Of a stretch of 64,000 bases of DNA, positions 37,739-45,778 are shown one piece after another. Both the position numbers and the translations under genes were made by a program. Below the pieces are notes generated by a model that saw only the letters and a list, made by a program, of their open reading frames with translations, did not search any database and was not told the origin of the DNA. Position 1 is the stretch's first letter. Each line of letters begins with the position of its first letter. Source of the stretch: Luteococcus japonicus (GTDB lineage Bacteria > Actinomycetota > Actinomycetes > Propionibacteriales > Propionibacteriaceae); assembly GCF_003752415.1 (NCBI RefSeq), contig NZ_RKHG01000001.1, positions 2,914,001 to 2,978,000 on the forward strand, read 5' to 3'.

Positions 37739-38784
37739 TGCTCAGCATCGGGATCGACATCGGCGGCACGAAGGTGGCCGCCGGTGTGGTCGACGACGAG
37801 GGCAATGTCCTGCGGCGGCTGCAACGCCCGACGCCCTCACGCAGCCCGGAGGCCGTCGAGGACGCCATCGTCGAGGTGGTCGAGGAGCTGGCCGCCAGCC
37901 ATGACGTCGGTGCCGTCGGCATCGGTGCCGCGGGCTGGGTGGACACCGACCAGGCGATAGTGCGCTTCTCGCCCCACCTGGCCTGGCGCAATGAGCCGCT
38001 CAAGGCGCGGCTGAACCAGCGCATCGACCTGCCCGTGATCGTCGACAATGACGCCAATGCCGCCGCCTGGGCCGAGTACCGCTACGGTGCCGGCCGCAAT
38101 GCCAGCGTGATGGTCTGCCTCACCCTGGGCACGGGCATCGGCGGTGCCGTGGTGATCAATGGCCGGCTCTTCCGTGGCCGTTACGGCATGGCCGGGGAGT
38201 TCGGCCACATGGGCGTCGTCCCGGAAGGACATTGGTGCCCCTGCGGAAACCGCGGGTGCTGGGAGCAGTACGCGTCGGGCAATTCGCTGGTGCGCGACGC
38301 CAAGGCCCTGCTGCGGGAGAACTCGCCCCAGGTCAGGGGACTGCTGGACCGGATCGGCGGGGACATCGACGCCCTCGTGGGGCCCGACGTGACCGCCGCC
38401 GCCATGGAGGGAGACCAGATCGCCATCGAGCTGATCAGCGACGTGGGCTTCTGGCTCGGCAAGGGCATCGCCAACCTGGCCGCGGCACTGGACCCGGACC
38501 TCTTCGTGATCGGTGGCGGTGTCTCGGCCGCCGGTGACCTGTTGTTGACGCCGGCACAGCAGGCCTTCGACCGGACCCTGACCGGCCGCGGTTTCCGTCC
38601 GCCGGCCCAACTGGTGCTGGCCGAATTCCGCAATGATGCCGGGCTGGTGGGAGCGGCTGACCTGGCGCGGCATTCCATGGTCGAGCCGCCCGGTGTGGCC
38701 CGCGGATTCTGGCCTCGTCGTCGCCGCAAGGGACGCCTGCGCCGGCTCCGCGAGCTGATGGTCGAGGTCCCGCCGCGCGTCTGA
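37738..38784 (+). CDS. glk: ROK family glucokinase
   Basis: A 348-aa ROK kinase that phosphorylates glucose with ATP (or polyphosphate in some members). The ATP site is IGIDIGGTKVAAGVVDDEG, the sugar site is DNDANAAAWAEYRYGAG with catalytic Asp, and the zinc-containing ROK signature is HWCPCGNRGCWEQYASG. The ~30-residue Arg-rich C-terminal tail is unusual for this family. The ATG overlaps the NlpC/P60 stop by one base. Substrate assignment is by family resemblance. Confidence 0.92.
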   Translation: MLSIGIDIGGTKVAAGVVDDEGNVLRRLQRPTPSRSPEAVEDAIVEVVEELAASHDVGAVGIGAAGWVDTDQAIVRFSPHLAWRNEPLKARLNQRIDLPVIVDNDANAAAWAEYRYGAGRNASVMVCLTLGTGIGGAVVINGRLFRGRYGMAGEFGHMGVVPEGHWCPCGNRGCWEQYASGNSLVRDAKALLRENSPQVRGLLDRIGGDIDALVGPDVTAAAMEGDQIAIELISDVGFWLGKGIANLAAALDPDLFVIGGGVSAAGDLLLTPAQQAFDRTLTGRGFRPPAQLVLAEFRNDAGLVGAADLARHSMVEPPGVARGFWPRRRRKGRLRRLRELMVEVPPRV

Positions 38785-38791
38785 GCCCGGC

Positions 38792-39154
38792 TCAGACCCG
38801 GGCTCCGTCGCCGTCCTCGTCGCGGTGCCTGGGAAGGTTGGCGAGCAGCAGGACCAGCCCCGCCACAAAGGCGGTCACCGCCCAAGGGCCCAGTCCCAAT
38901 CGACGTACCGGCGCGCCGAAGAGCGCGGCCAGGCCGGTCACCACCCCGAAGCCGAGCAGGATGCTGCATGCCAGCCACACCCCGGTGGGGACCGGCACGG
39001 GTGGCCGGGGCGGCACGAAGGGCTCGTCCGGTTCGTCGGGCTCGGCCCGGTCCATGGCCTCGGTGAGGTTGAAGGGCTCCGGCTCACCGAACTCGGCATC
39101 CATGATGGATTTGAAGCGGGCCCTGGTGTCATCGGAGTCCTCATCGCGCGTCAC
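38792..39154 (-). CDS. Small two-helix membrane protein with acidic N-terminus
   Basis: A 120-aa protein with an acidic/proline N-terminal half (DEDSDDTRARFKSIMDAEFG, then EPDEPDEPFVPPRPPVPVP). Two transmembrane helices follow, VWLACSILLGFGVVTGLAAL and GPWAVTAFVAGLVLLLANL. GTG 39154 is chosen as the first start after the divergent PlsC promoter region; no strong SD is seen. It is convergent with the glucokinase gene. Similar proteins occur beside plsC-like genes in actinobacteria, but I cannot name a function. Confidence 0.68.
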   Translation of the reverse strand: MTRDEDSDDTRARFKSIMDAEFGEPEPFNLTEAMDRAEPDEPDEPFVPPRPPVPVPTGVWLACSILLGFGVVTGLAALFGAPVRRLGLGPWAVTAFVAGLVLLLANLPRHRDEDGDGARV

Positions 39155-39217
39155 GCACCCCAGCCTATGCCGAGCGTCCTGCGGGGTGTCCGGCGATGAC
39201 TGGCCTAGCCTGTAGGG

Positions 39218-40162
39218 GTGGAAACCAGGACCCAGGACGCAGACGTGTTCCAGCCCGACGAGAATGCCCCGGCCCGGGCCGTGCTGGACCGGACCCGGCA
39301 GGCATGGGGGCGGGCCGCGCAGGCCGTGAGCGTGCTGGTCGACGGCGAGGAGCACGTGCCGGCCGACGGCGGGGTCATCGTCGCCTTCAACCATGTCGCT
39401 CCGCTGGACCGGCTCCGTTTCACACTTGCGGGGCGGCGGGTGCGTTTCCTGACCAGCTCTCCGGTGGATGCCGTGCGACGCGTCTGGGGCAGGAGCGAGG
39501 CCCGGACGGATGATCCCGAGGCGGCCCTGATCAGGCGGGCCGCGGAGCTGCTGGCGCGCGGCGAGATGGTGGGGATCTTCCTGGAAGGACGTCGATCCCC
39601 GGACGGACGGCTCTACCGGGGCCAGCCGTTGCTGGCTCGCATCGTCGCCGAGACCGGCGCCCCGGTCCTCCCGGTGGCGAGCGTCGACGAGGGTGGGGTC
39701 CTGGGACGCACCGTCGGCCCTCGGCTGGCCGTGGGGCCCGCGGTGGACCTGGGGCGTTTTCTTCCCGCCGATGACGAGTTCGCCCGCCAGTGCATCACCG
39801 ACGCGGTGACCAGCGCCCTGCTGGAGCTGTCCGGACAGGTCTACATGGACGTCGACAGCTCGCAGCGACGGGCACAGCTCGGTGAGCAGCGGCGCAGCAG
39901 CCGGGAGGCGGTGCGCGCCCAGGTGCGGGCCCGCAAGGCCGAGGAACTGGCACGCACACAGCAGCGCATCGCGGACCGCCAGGCGGAGACCGCCGAACTG
40001 GCTCGGATCCAGGCCCAGGCCGCGCTGGCCGCCCACGAGCACGCACGTCGAGCCGCCGAGGCCGATGCGGTCCAGCGCCGGGTGCGGGCCACGCGGCTTC
40101 CCGCCGACGGCAGCCAGGGGCACCGGGGTCCGAAGGACCCCCTGCTGCACGACCAGCTGTGA
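39218..40162 (+). CDS. PlsC-type 1-acylglycerol-3-phosphate acyltransferase with C-terminal coiled coil
   Basis: A 314-aa protein. The acyltransferase domain (about residues 20-205) has the catalytic H-x4-D as AFNHVAPLDRLRF and the phosphate-binding motif FLEGRRSPDGRLY (usually FPEGTRS). The last ~100 residues form a charged Arg/Ala/Glu coiled coil (REAVRAQVRARKAEELARTQ onward) not part of the enzyme fold. It would acylate lysophosphatidic acid or a similar lipid at the membrane. Rv2182c holds the same place in M. tuberculosis. Start GTG 39218. The histidine kinase gene begins 7 bp after the stop. Confidence 0.82.
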   Translation: METRTQDADVFQPDENAPARAVLDRTRQAWGRAAQAVSVLVDGEEHVPADGGVIVAFNHVAPLDRLRFTLAGRRVRFLTSSPVDAVRRVWGRSEARTDDPEAALIRRAAELLARGEMVGIFLEGRRSPDGRLYRGQPLLARIVAETGAPVLPVASVDEGGVLGRTVGPRLAVGPAVDLGRFLPADDEFARQCITDAVTSALLELSGQVYMDVDSSQRRAQLGEQRRSSREAVRAQVRARKAEELARTQQRIADRQAETAELARIQAQAALAAHEHARRAAEADAVQRRVRATRLPADGSQGHRGPKDPLLHDQL

Positions 40163-40169
40163 GCCGCCC

Positions 40170-41321
40170 ATGACCGTCTCCCACCGCGACGACACCGACC
40201 TGCTGCACCCGGTGTACTCCATCACCAACCGCTTGCGCTGGCTGCTGCTGGCGCACGCCCTGGTGGTCAACGCCCTGCGCCTCGACGAGGTGGCACATCC
40301 GCGGGCGTTGGTGGTGGTGTGTGCCATGATGCTCGCCTGGACGCCGGTGGTGGGTCACCTGCAGGCTCGGCAGGCCTCGCGCACCACTGTGGTGATGTTG
40401 GCGGACTTCTTGATCACGATGGTCCTGGTGGGTACCTCGCGCTGGGTGCTGGGGCGGCCGGCACTGGTGGACTCCTATCTGCCCGCACCGGTCTTCTGGT
40501 TGGCGGCCTCCCCGATGGTTGTGGCGGTCTGGCGTGGCAAGTGGTGGGGACTGACCTGCGCCGCCCTGATCTCGGCGGTGAAGTTCGTGCAGGAGCCGCG
40601 GCCCGACGAGCGCGTCTGGTCGGCGGTGCTCACGCTGGGTGTGTGCGCCTGGGGCCTGGGCTGCATCGTCGACACGATGCGGGACTCGATGGCGGACCGG
40701 GACGCGCACCATGCCCGTCTGGCGGCGCTGGCCGAGCGGGACCGGCTCAACCGGATCGTCCACGACGGTGCCCTGCAGGTGCTGGCGATGGTGGAGCGCG
40801 AAGGGCCAGAACTGGGCCCCAAGGGGCGGCACCTCGCGCAGGTGGCCCGCCAGCAGGAGGGCATGCTGCGGCGGCTGCTGCAGGACCGTGCGGTGGACCT
40901 GCCGGGCAAGATGCCACAGGTGAGCACCACGGACGTCGCCTCCATGCTGGAGGCCCATGCGGGGGACCGGGTGACGGTGTCGGTGATGGCCGGTGAGGCG
41001 CCGATGGAGGCCGCCCGGGCGGCGGAGCTGGATGCCGCGGTCAGTGAGGTGCTGCTCAATGTCACCAAGCATGCCGGGCCGGAAGCACAGGCGTGGATCC
41101 TGCTGGAGGATGACGGGGATGAACTGATCGTCTCCGTACGGGACAATGGCGTCGGGATGTCCCGGGACCAGGTGGAGCTGGCCTCCACCATGGGCCGGAT
41201 GGGCATCCACGACTCGATCATGGGGCGGATCGGGGACATCGGTGGTGTGGCCGTGGCCCGGTCCCAGCCCGGACGGGGCGTCGAGTGGGAGTTCAGGATC
41301 CCGATGGAGGAGCGAGGATGA
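40170..41321 (+). CDS. NarL-group sensor histidine kinase (DUF5931-type sensor)
   Basis: A 383-aa membrane kinase. About five hydrophobic helices lie in residues 22-165, then a HisKA_3-type dimerisation helix with His198 in NRIVHDGALQVLAM. A short HATPase domain follows (LDAAVSEVLLNVTKHAG, ISVRDNGVGM-like VSVRDNGVGM and GRMGIHDSIMGRI). The sensor region resembles the DUF5931/MacS-type N-terminus of actinobacterial kinases. It overlaps the response regulator gene by ATGA. The stimulus is unknown; envelope or antibiotic stress is typical for relatives. Confidence 0.87.
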   Translation: MTVSHRDDTDLLHPVYSITNRLRWLLLAHALVVNALRLDEVAHPRALVVVCAMMLAWTPVVGHLQARQASRTTVVMLADFLITMVLVGTSRWVLGRPALVDSYLPAPVFWLAASPMVVAVWRGKWWGLTCAALISAVKFVQEPRPDERVWSAVLTLGVCAWGLGCIVDTMRDSMADRDAHHARLAALAERDRLNRIVHDGALQVLAMVEREGPELGPKGRHLAQVARQQEGMLRRLLQDRAVDLPGKMPQVSTTDVASMLEAHAGDRVTVSVMAGEAPMEAARAAELDAAVSEVLLNVTKHAGPEAQAWILLEDDGDELIVSVRDNGVGMSRDQVELASTMGRMGIHDSIMGRIGDIGGVAVARSQPGRGVEWEFRIPMEERG

Positions 41322-41983
41322 CGTGCAGGCGTCGAGTGATGCTGGTTGACGACCACCCGATGTGGATCGACGCGCTGAGCGAGGACCTGGTGGCGGACAG
41401 CTTCGAGATCGTCGCCGTCGCCCACAATGGCGACGAGTGCCTCCGTCGCGCCCGCGCCACCCGTCCCGAGGTGATCGTGATGGACCTGCGGATTCCCGAG
41501 CCCGACGGCGCCACCTGCATCCAGGTGCTGCTGCGCGAGTTCCCGGACACCCAGGTCCTGGTGGTCTCCGCCTCCGGTGAGCGCGACGACGTGCTGCGTG
41601 CCGTCAAGGCCGGGGCCAAGGGATACCTGGTCAAGTCGGCCTCCCGCGCCGAGCTGGTGGAGGGTGTGCGCCGCACCGCGCAGGGCGATGCCGTCTTCAC
41701 CCCCGGGCTGGCCGGGCTGGTGCTGGGGGAGTTCCGACGGATGGCGACCGTGGCCCAGCAACACAACGAGGCCAGCCCCCAGCTGACCTCCCGGGAGATC
41801 GACGTGCTGCGTCGCGTCGCCAAGGGGATGGCCTACCGGGAGATCGCCGACGAACTGTTCGTCAGTCACCGCACCGTGCAGAACCACGTGCAGAACGTGC
41901 TGCGCAAGCTCCAGCTGCACAACCGCGTCGAGCTGACCCTGTATGCCATCGAGCAGGGCTTCGGAGAAGACCCCGACGCGTGA
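41318..41983 (+). CDS. LuxR/NarL family response regulator
   Basis: A 221-aa regulator partnered with the preceding kinase. The receiver has Asp11/Asp12, phospho-acceptor Asp56 (VIVMDLRIPEPDG) and the switch Lys in GAKGYLVKSASRAEL. The C-terminal LuxR HTH reads LTSREIDVLRRVAKGMAYRE, then IADELFVSHRTVQNHVQNVL. ATG 41318 has GAGGAGCGAGG upstream and overlaps the kinase stop; the longer frame is not needed. Target genes are unknown. Confidence 0.93.
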   Translation: MTCRRRVMLVDDHPMWIDALSEDLVADSFEIVAVAHNGDECLRRARATRPEVIVMDLRIPEPDGATCIQVLLREFPDTQVLVVSASGERDDVLRAVKAGAKGYLVKSASRAELVEGVRRTAQGDAVFTPGLAGLVLGEFRRMATVAQQHNEASPQLTSREIDVLRRVAKGMAYREIADELFVSHRTVQNHVQNVLRKLQLHNRVELTLYAIEQGFGEDPDA

Positions 41984-42040
41984 ACCGGCAGCCGTGGACG
42001 TCGCACGGCACCGTCGCCGGCCATGGCTAAGGTGGTGCCC

Positions 42041-43429
42041 ATGGCCGATTCCGTCCCCACGCTGGAAGAACTGCACGCCCTCCCGAAGGTGCAGCAGCCC
42101 ACCTATGACGATCCCGCCGAGGTGGAGCGCGTCACGGACCAGCTGCGTCACCTCCCTCCGCTGGTCTTCGCCGGGGAGTGTGACGAACTGCGCGAGAAAC
42201 TGGCCGAGGTGGCCCAGGGACGCGCCTTCCTGCTCCAGGGCGGCGACTGCGCCGAGACCTTCGACACCGTGACGGGCGACAACGTCAAGGGCAAGCTGCG
42301 CGTGCTGCTCAGCATGGCCGTGGTGATGACCTACGCGGGGCAGGTGCCGGTGGTGAAGGTGGGCCGCATCGCCGGCCAGTACGCCAAGCCGCGCAGCAAG
42401 GACCTCGAGACCCGTGGCGGCGTCAGTCTGCCCGCCTACCGCGGCGACGCCGTCAATGGTTTCGACTTCACTCCCGAGGCCCGCCGGCACGACCCCGAGC
42501 GACTGCTGCGGATCTACAACGCCTCGTCGGCCACGCTGAACCTGGTGCGCGCCTTCGTCAAGGGCGGCTTCGCGGACCTGCGCAGCATCCACAGCTGGAA
42601 TGCCGACTTCGTGCGCAATTCCAATGTGGAGAACCGCTACGAGGCGCTGGCTGACGAGATCGAGCGGGCACTGGCCTTCATGGTGACCTGCGGCGTCAGC
42701 GACCAGACCCTGTCCGAGGTGGACTTCTACGCCAGCCACGAGGCCCTGCTGCTGGACTACGAGCACGCCATGACCCGGATCGACTCGCGCTCCCAGCTGC
42801 CCTACGACACCTCGGGCCACATGGTGTGGATCGGGGAGCGCACCCGCCAGCTGGACGGTGCGCACGTGAAGCTGCTGGCCAGCGTGCAGAACCCGATCGG
42901 CATCAAGCTGGGCCCCACCAGCACTCCCGAGGACGCGATCGCGCTCGCCGACGCCCTGGACCCGGACCGGATTCCCGGCCGGATCACTTTCATCACCCGG
43001 ATGGGTGCGGCCAATGTGCGGGAGAAGCTGCCGCCGCTGGTCAAGGGCATCGAAGCCTCGGGCCGCAAGGTGGTCTGGGTCTGTGATCCGATGCACGGCA
43101 ACACCTTCGAGGCCGCCAACGGCTACAAGACCCGCTCCTACTCCGACGTGGTGGAGGAGCTCAACGGCTTCTTCGACGTGCACGACGAGCTGGGCACCTG
43201 GCCCGGTGGCGTGCACATCGAGCTGACCGGTGATGACGTCACCGAATGCGTCGGCGGCGCCTTCCAGCTGGGCGAGGCGGACTTGGCCAATCGCTACGAG
43301 ACCACCTGCGACCCGCGGCTGAACCGCAACCAGTCCCTGGAACTGGCCTTCATGGTGGCCGAGCGCCTGAGCGATGGCCGGATCAAGCGTCCCACCCTGA
43401 TCGACGAGTTCCGTCACCTCGACTTCTGA
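42041..43429 (+). CDS. aroG: Class II 3-deoxy-D-arabino-heptulosonate 7-phosphate synthase
   Basis: A 462-aa class II (plant-type) DAHP synthase that condenses PEP and erythrose 4-phosphate, the first step to aromatic amino acids. Hallmarks are [57 protein letters not shown] and [13 protein letters not shown] 42041 is favoured by AAGGTGG 7 nt upstream; an ATG at 42023 in the same frame is possible. It corresponds to Rv2178c. A threonine aldolase gene follows after 14 bp. Confidence 0.96.
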   Translation: MADSVPTLEELHALPKVQQPTYDDPAEVERVTDQLRHLPPLVFAGECDELREKLAEVAQGRAFLLQGGDCAETFDTVTGDNVKGKLRVLLSMAVVMTYAGQVPVVKVGRIAGQYAKPRSKDLETRGGVSLPAYRGDAVNGFDFTPEARRHDPERLLRIYNASSATLNLVRAFVKGGFADLRSIHSWNADFVRNSNVENRYEALADEIERALAFMVTCGVSDQTLSEVDFYASHEALLLDYEHAMTRIDSRSQLPYDTSGHMVWIGERTRQLDGAHVKLLASVQNPIGIKLGPTSTPEDAIALADALDPDRIPGRITFITRMGAANVREKLPPLVKGIEASGRKVVWVCDPMHGNTFEAANGYKTRSYSDVVEELNGFFDVHDELGTWPGGVHIELTGDDVTECVGGAFQLGEADLANRYETTCDPRLNRNQSLELAFMVAERLSDGRIKRPTLIDEFRHLDF

Positions 43430-43443
43430 GGAAGGCTCTTCCT

Positions 43444-44472
43444 GTGATCGACCTGCGTTCGGACACCGTCACGAAGCCCACCGAGGCGATGCGGCGCGCC
43501 ATGATGGAGGCGCCGGTGGGCGACGACGTCTACGGCGAGGACCCGACGATCGCCGAGCTGGAGGCGCGGGTCGCCAGCCTGCTGGGGCACGAGGCAGGGC
43601 TGTTCACGCCCACTGGCTCCATGGCGAACCTGCTGGGCATCTGGCTGCACGTGCCCGCCGGTGCCGAGGTCCTGTGCGATGCGCAGGCACACATCGTGCG
43701 GGCGGAGATGGGCGCGCACGCCCAACTGCACGGCATCACGACGCGCACCTGGACCACCTCCGACGGGATCGTGGACGCGGCGACGGTGGCTGAGGCCATC
43801 GCGCCGGACAACGGTCCCTTCCTGGTGCGCACCGCCGCGATCGAGATCGAGAACACCCACAACTTCGGTGGCGGGACCATCCATTCCGCCAAGACCCTGC
43901 GCGAGATCCGCTCACTGGCCCTCGACGCCGGCCTGAAGACCCACCTCGACGGGGCACGGCTGTGGAATGCCCACGTCGCCACCGGAACATCACTTGCCGA
44001 CTACGGCGCCTGCTTCGATTCGGTGAGCGTCTGCCTGTCCAAGGGGCTGGGCGCCCCGGTCGGTTCCGTGCTGGTGGGATCCGCCGAGGACATGGCGCGC
44101 GCCCGGGTGCAGCGCAAGCGCCTGGGTGGCGGTTGGCGTCAGGCCGGGTTGCTGGCGGCGGCAGGACTGCATGCCCTGGACCACCACGTGGAGCGGCTGG
44201 CCGAGGACCACGCCGCGGCAAGGGCCTTCGCCGAGGCCGTGGGGCTGGCCGCGCCGGGATCGGTGGGGCCGGAGAAGGTTCCCACCAACATCGTCGTCGT
44301 GAAGACTGGGGAGCGGCCCGCGGGTGAGGTCGTGGCCGCGGCCGCCGGCCAGGGTGTCGCCCTGTCGGCCGTCGGTGCCCATCTGGTCCGGGCGGTCACC
44401 CACCTGGACGTGAGCCTCGACGACTGCCGTCGCGCCGGCCAGATGCTGGGTTCCCTGCTGGCCGACGGCTGA
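43444..44472 (+). CDS. ltaE: Low-specificity L-threonine aldolase
   Basis: A 342-aa PLP enzyme that splits L-threonine (and allo-threonine) into glycine and acetaldehyde. It has [31 protein letters not shown], the PLP-ring contact region [26 protein letters not shown], and the Schiff-base Lys in [17 protein letters not shown] 43444 has GAGGAAGG upstream. Together with gcvT elsewhere in the window it belongs to glycine/C1 metabolism, though they are far apart. It may be co-transcribed with aroG. Confidence 0.93.
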   Translation: MIDLRSDTVTKPTEAMRRAMMEAPVGDDVYGEDPTIAELEARVASLLGHEAGLFTPTGSMANLLGIWLHVPAGAEVLCDAQAHIVRAEMGAHAQLHGITTRTWTTSDGIVDAATVAEAIAPDNGPFLVRTAAIEIENTHNFGGGTIHSAKTLREIRSLALDAGLKTHLDGARLWNAHVATGTSLADYGACFDSVSVCLSKGLGAPVGSVLVGSAEDMARARVQRKRLGGGWRQAGLLAAAGLHALDHHVERLAEDHAAARAFAEAVGLAAPGSVGPEKVPTNIVVVKTGERPAGEVVAAAAGQGVALSAVGAHLVRAVTHLDVSLDDCRRAGQMLGSLLADG

Positions 44473-44504
44473 CAAGCGCTGCGCCACCTGCGAGGCTGTG
44501 CTCC

Positions 44505-45095
44505 ATGGATGAAAACGTGTTGCACGGCGTGGACCCCTGGCCTGGCAACCTGGCCGACGCCAGCGCCCCCACGGTCCTGGTGCTGCCGGGGGCGCGTTAT
44601 CCGGCACAGCTTCCCGGGCTGGCACTGCCACTCAGGGCACTGACCCTCGACGGGTGGAATGCCCATGTGGCCCGCTGGACGGTGGGCCCCGGCATCGCCA
44701 CCGAACAGGCCCAGGAACTGGTGGACGAGGCAATCGCCGCCTTCGTGGACCGGCACGGGCTGCCCGACCTGGTTCTGGCCAAGTCCGTGGGCACTCGCGC
44801 CGCCGGCTGGGCCGCCACCAATCGGATTCCAGCGGTCTGGACCACGCCCTTGCTCGATGAGCACACGTGCGTCGAGGCACTGCGAGCCGCCAGTGCTCCG
44901 GCATTGCTCGTGGCAGGCACCGAAGACCGTGCCTGGGACGCCCACACTGCAGCACACACCAAGCTCCCGGTGCACCTGATTGCCGGACCGGGCCACGGCT
45001 GGCAGTGCGACGACTGGCGTCGCGAGCTGGAGGTGCTGGCCGAACTCACGCGGGTAGTGGCCGATTTCGCCGCCCGCGTGGCTGCCCCCAGCTGA
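44505..45095 (+). CDS. Alpha/beta-hydrolase-like protein
   Basis: A 196-aa protein with the order of an alpha/beta hydrolase: strand LVLPGARYP, nucleophile-elbow region DLVLAKSVGTRAAGWAA (Ser in K-S-V-G rather than G-x-S-x-G), acid region LLVAGTEDRAWD, and His in IAGPGHGWQCDD. The altered elbow leaves catalytic activity uncertain. It follows threonine aldolase by 32 bp and precedes the MBL-fold gene by 38 bp on the same strand. Substrate unknown. Confidence 0.68.
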   Translation: MDENVLHGVDPWPGNLADASAPTVLVLPGARYPAQLPGLALPLRALTLDGWNAHVARWTVGPGIATEQAQELVDEAIAAFVDRHGLPDLVLAKSVGTRAAGWAATNRIPAVWTTPLLDEHTCVEALRAASAPALLVAGTEDRAWDAHTAAHTKLPVHLIAGPGHGWQCDDWRRELEVLAELTRVVADFAARVAAPS

Positions 45096-45133
45096 CCTCG
45101 ACAGCTCGGGCATGGCGAGCAAGACTGGGGCAC

Positions 45134-45775
45134 ATGCAGATCACCCAGCTTGGACACTCCGCCCTGCTCGCCGAGACCGCGCAACAGCGGGTTCTGATCG
45201 ACCCCGGCGCCTTCTCCGACGCCTGGCACGGCCTGACGGACCTGGATGCAATCCTGGTCACCCACCTGCACCCGGACCACGCGGATCCCGAGCACCTGCC
45301 TGCCCTGGTGGCGGCCAATCCGCAGGCCAGAGTCCTCGTAGAGCCCGGCGTCATTGATGCCGTCGACCTCAAGGGCCGCGGCGAGGGCCTCAACGCGGAC
45401 AGCTCCGTCTCCCTGGGCGGGCTGAAGGTCTCCGCCGTCGGCGGCACCCACGCCGTGATCCACCGCGACATTCCGCTGATCGGCAATGTGGGGCTGGTGC
45501 TGGAGAGCGAGGGGGAGCCGACGCTCTTCCATCCCGGCGACTCGCTGGCCACCGCCCCCGCGGGGATCGACCTCGTCGCCGTTCCCGTCATGGGGCCGTG
45601 GGCCGCGATGAAGGAGACCGTCGACTTCGTGCGCGATGTGGAGGCACCGCGAGCTTTCATGATCCACGACGGACTGGTCAATGAGCGTGGTTGGGCCCTG
45701 CTGCACGAGCAGATCAGCAACCTGGGCCCCGCGGTCATCGAGGACCACCGCGACCAGCAGCCCTGGACGGTGTGA
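45134..45775 (+). CDS. MBL-fold metal-dependent hydrolase (UlaG-like)
   Basis: A 213-aa metallo-beta-lactamase-fold protein. It begins MQITQLGHSALLAE, has the metal site VTHLHPDHAD, a second His in VGGTHAVIH and FHPGDSLATAP, and a terminal His-Asp in FMIHDGLVNERG. The compact size and start (TQLGHSALL) match UlaG/YycJ-like hydrolases, which often act on phosphodiester or lactone bonds. It is convergent with the PASTA kinase gene, with only 3 bp between stops. The reaction is not identifiable. Confidence 0.83.
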   Translation: MQITQLGHSALLAETAQQRVLIDPGAFSDAWHGLTDLDAILVTHLHPDHADPEHLPALVAANPQARVLVEPGVIDAVDLKGRGEGLNADSSVSLGGLKVSAVGGTHAVIHRDIPLIGNVGLVLESEGEPTLFHPGDSLATAPAGIDLVAVPVMGPWAAMKETVDFVRDVEAPRAFMIHDGLVNERGWALLHEQISNLGPAVIEDHRDQQPWTV

Positions 45776-45778
45776 TCC

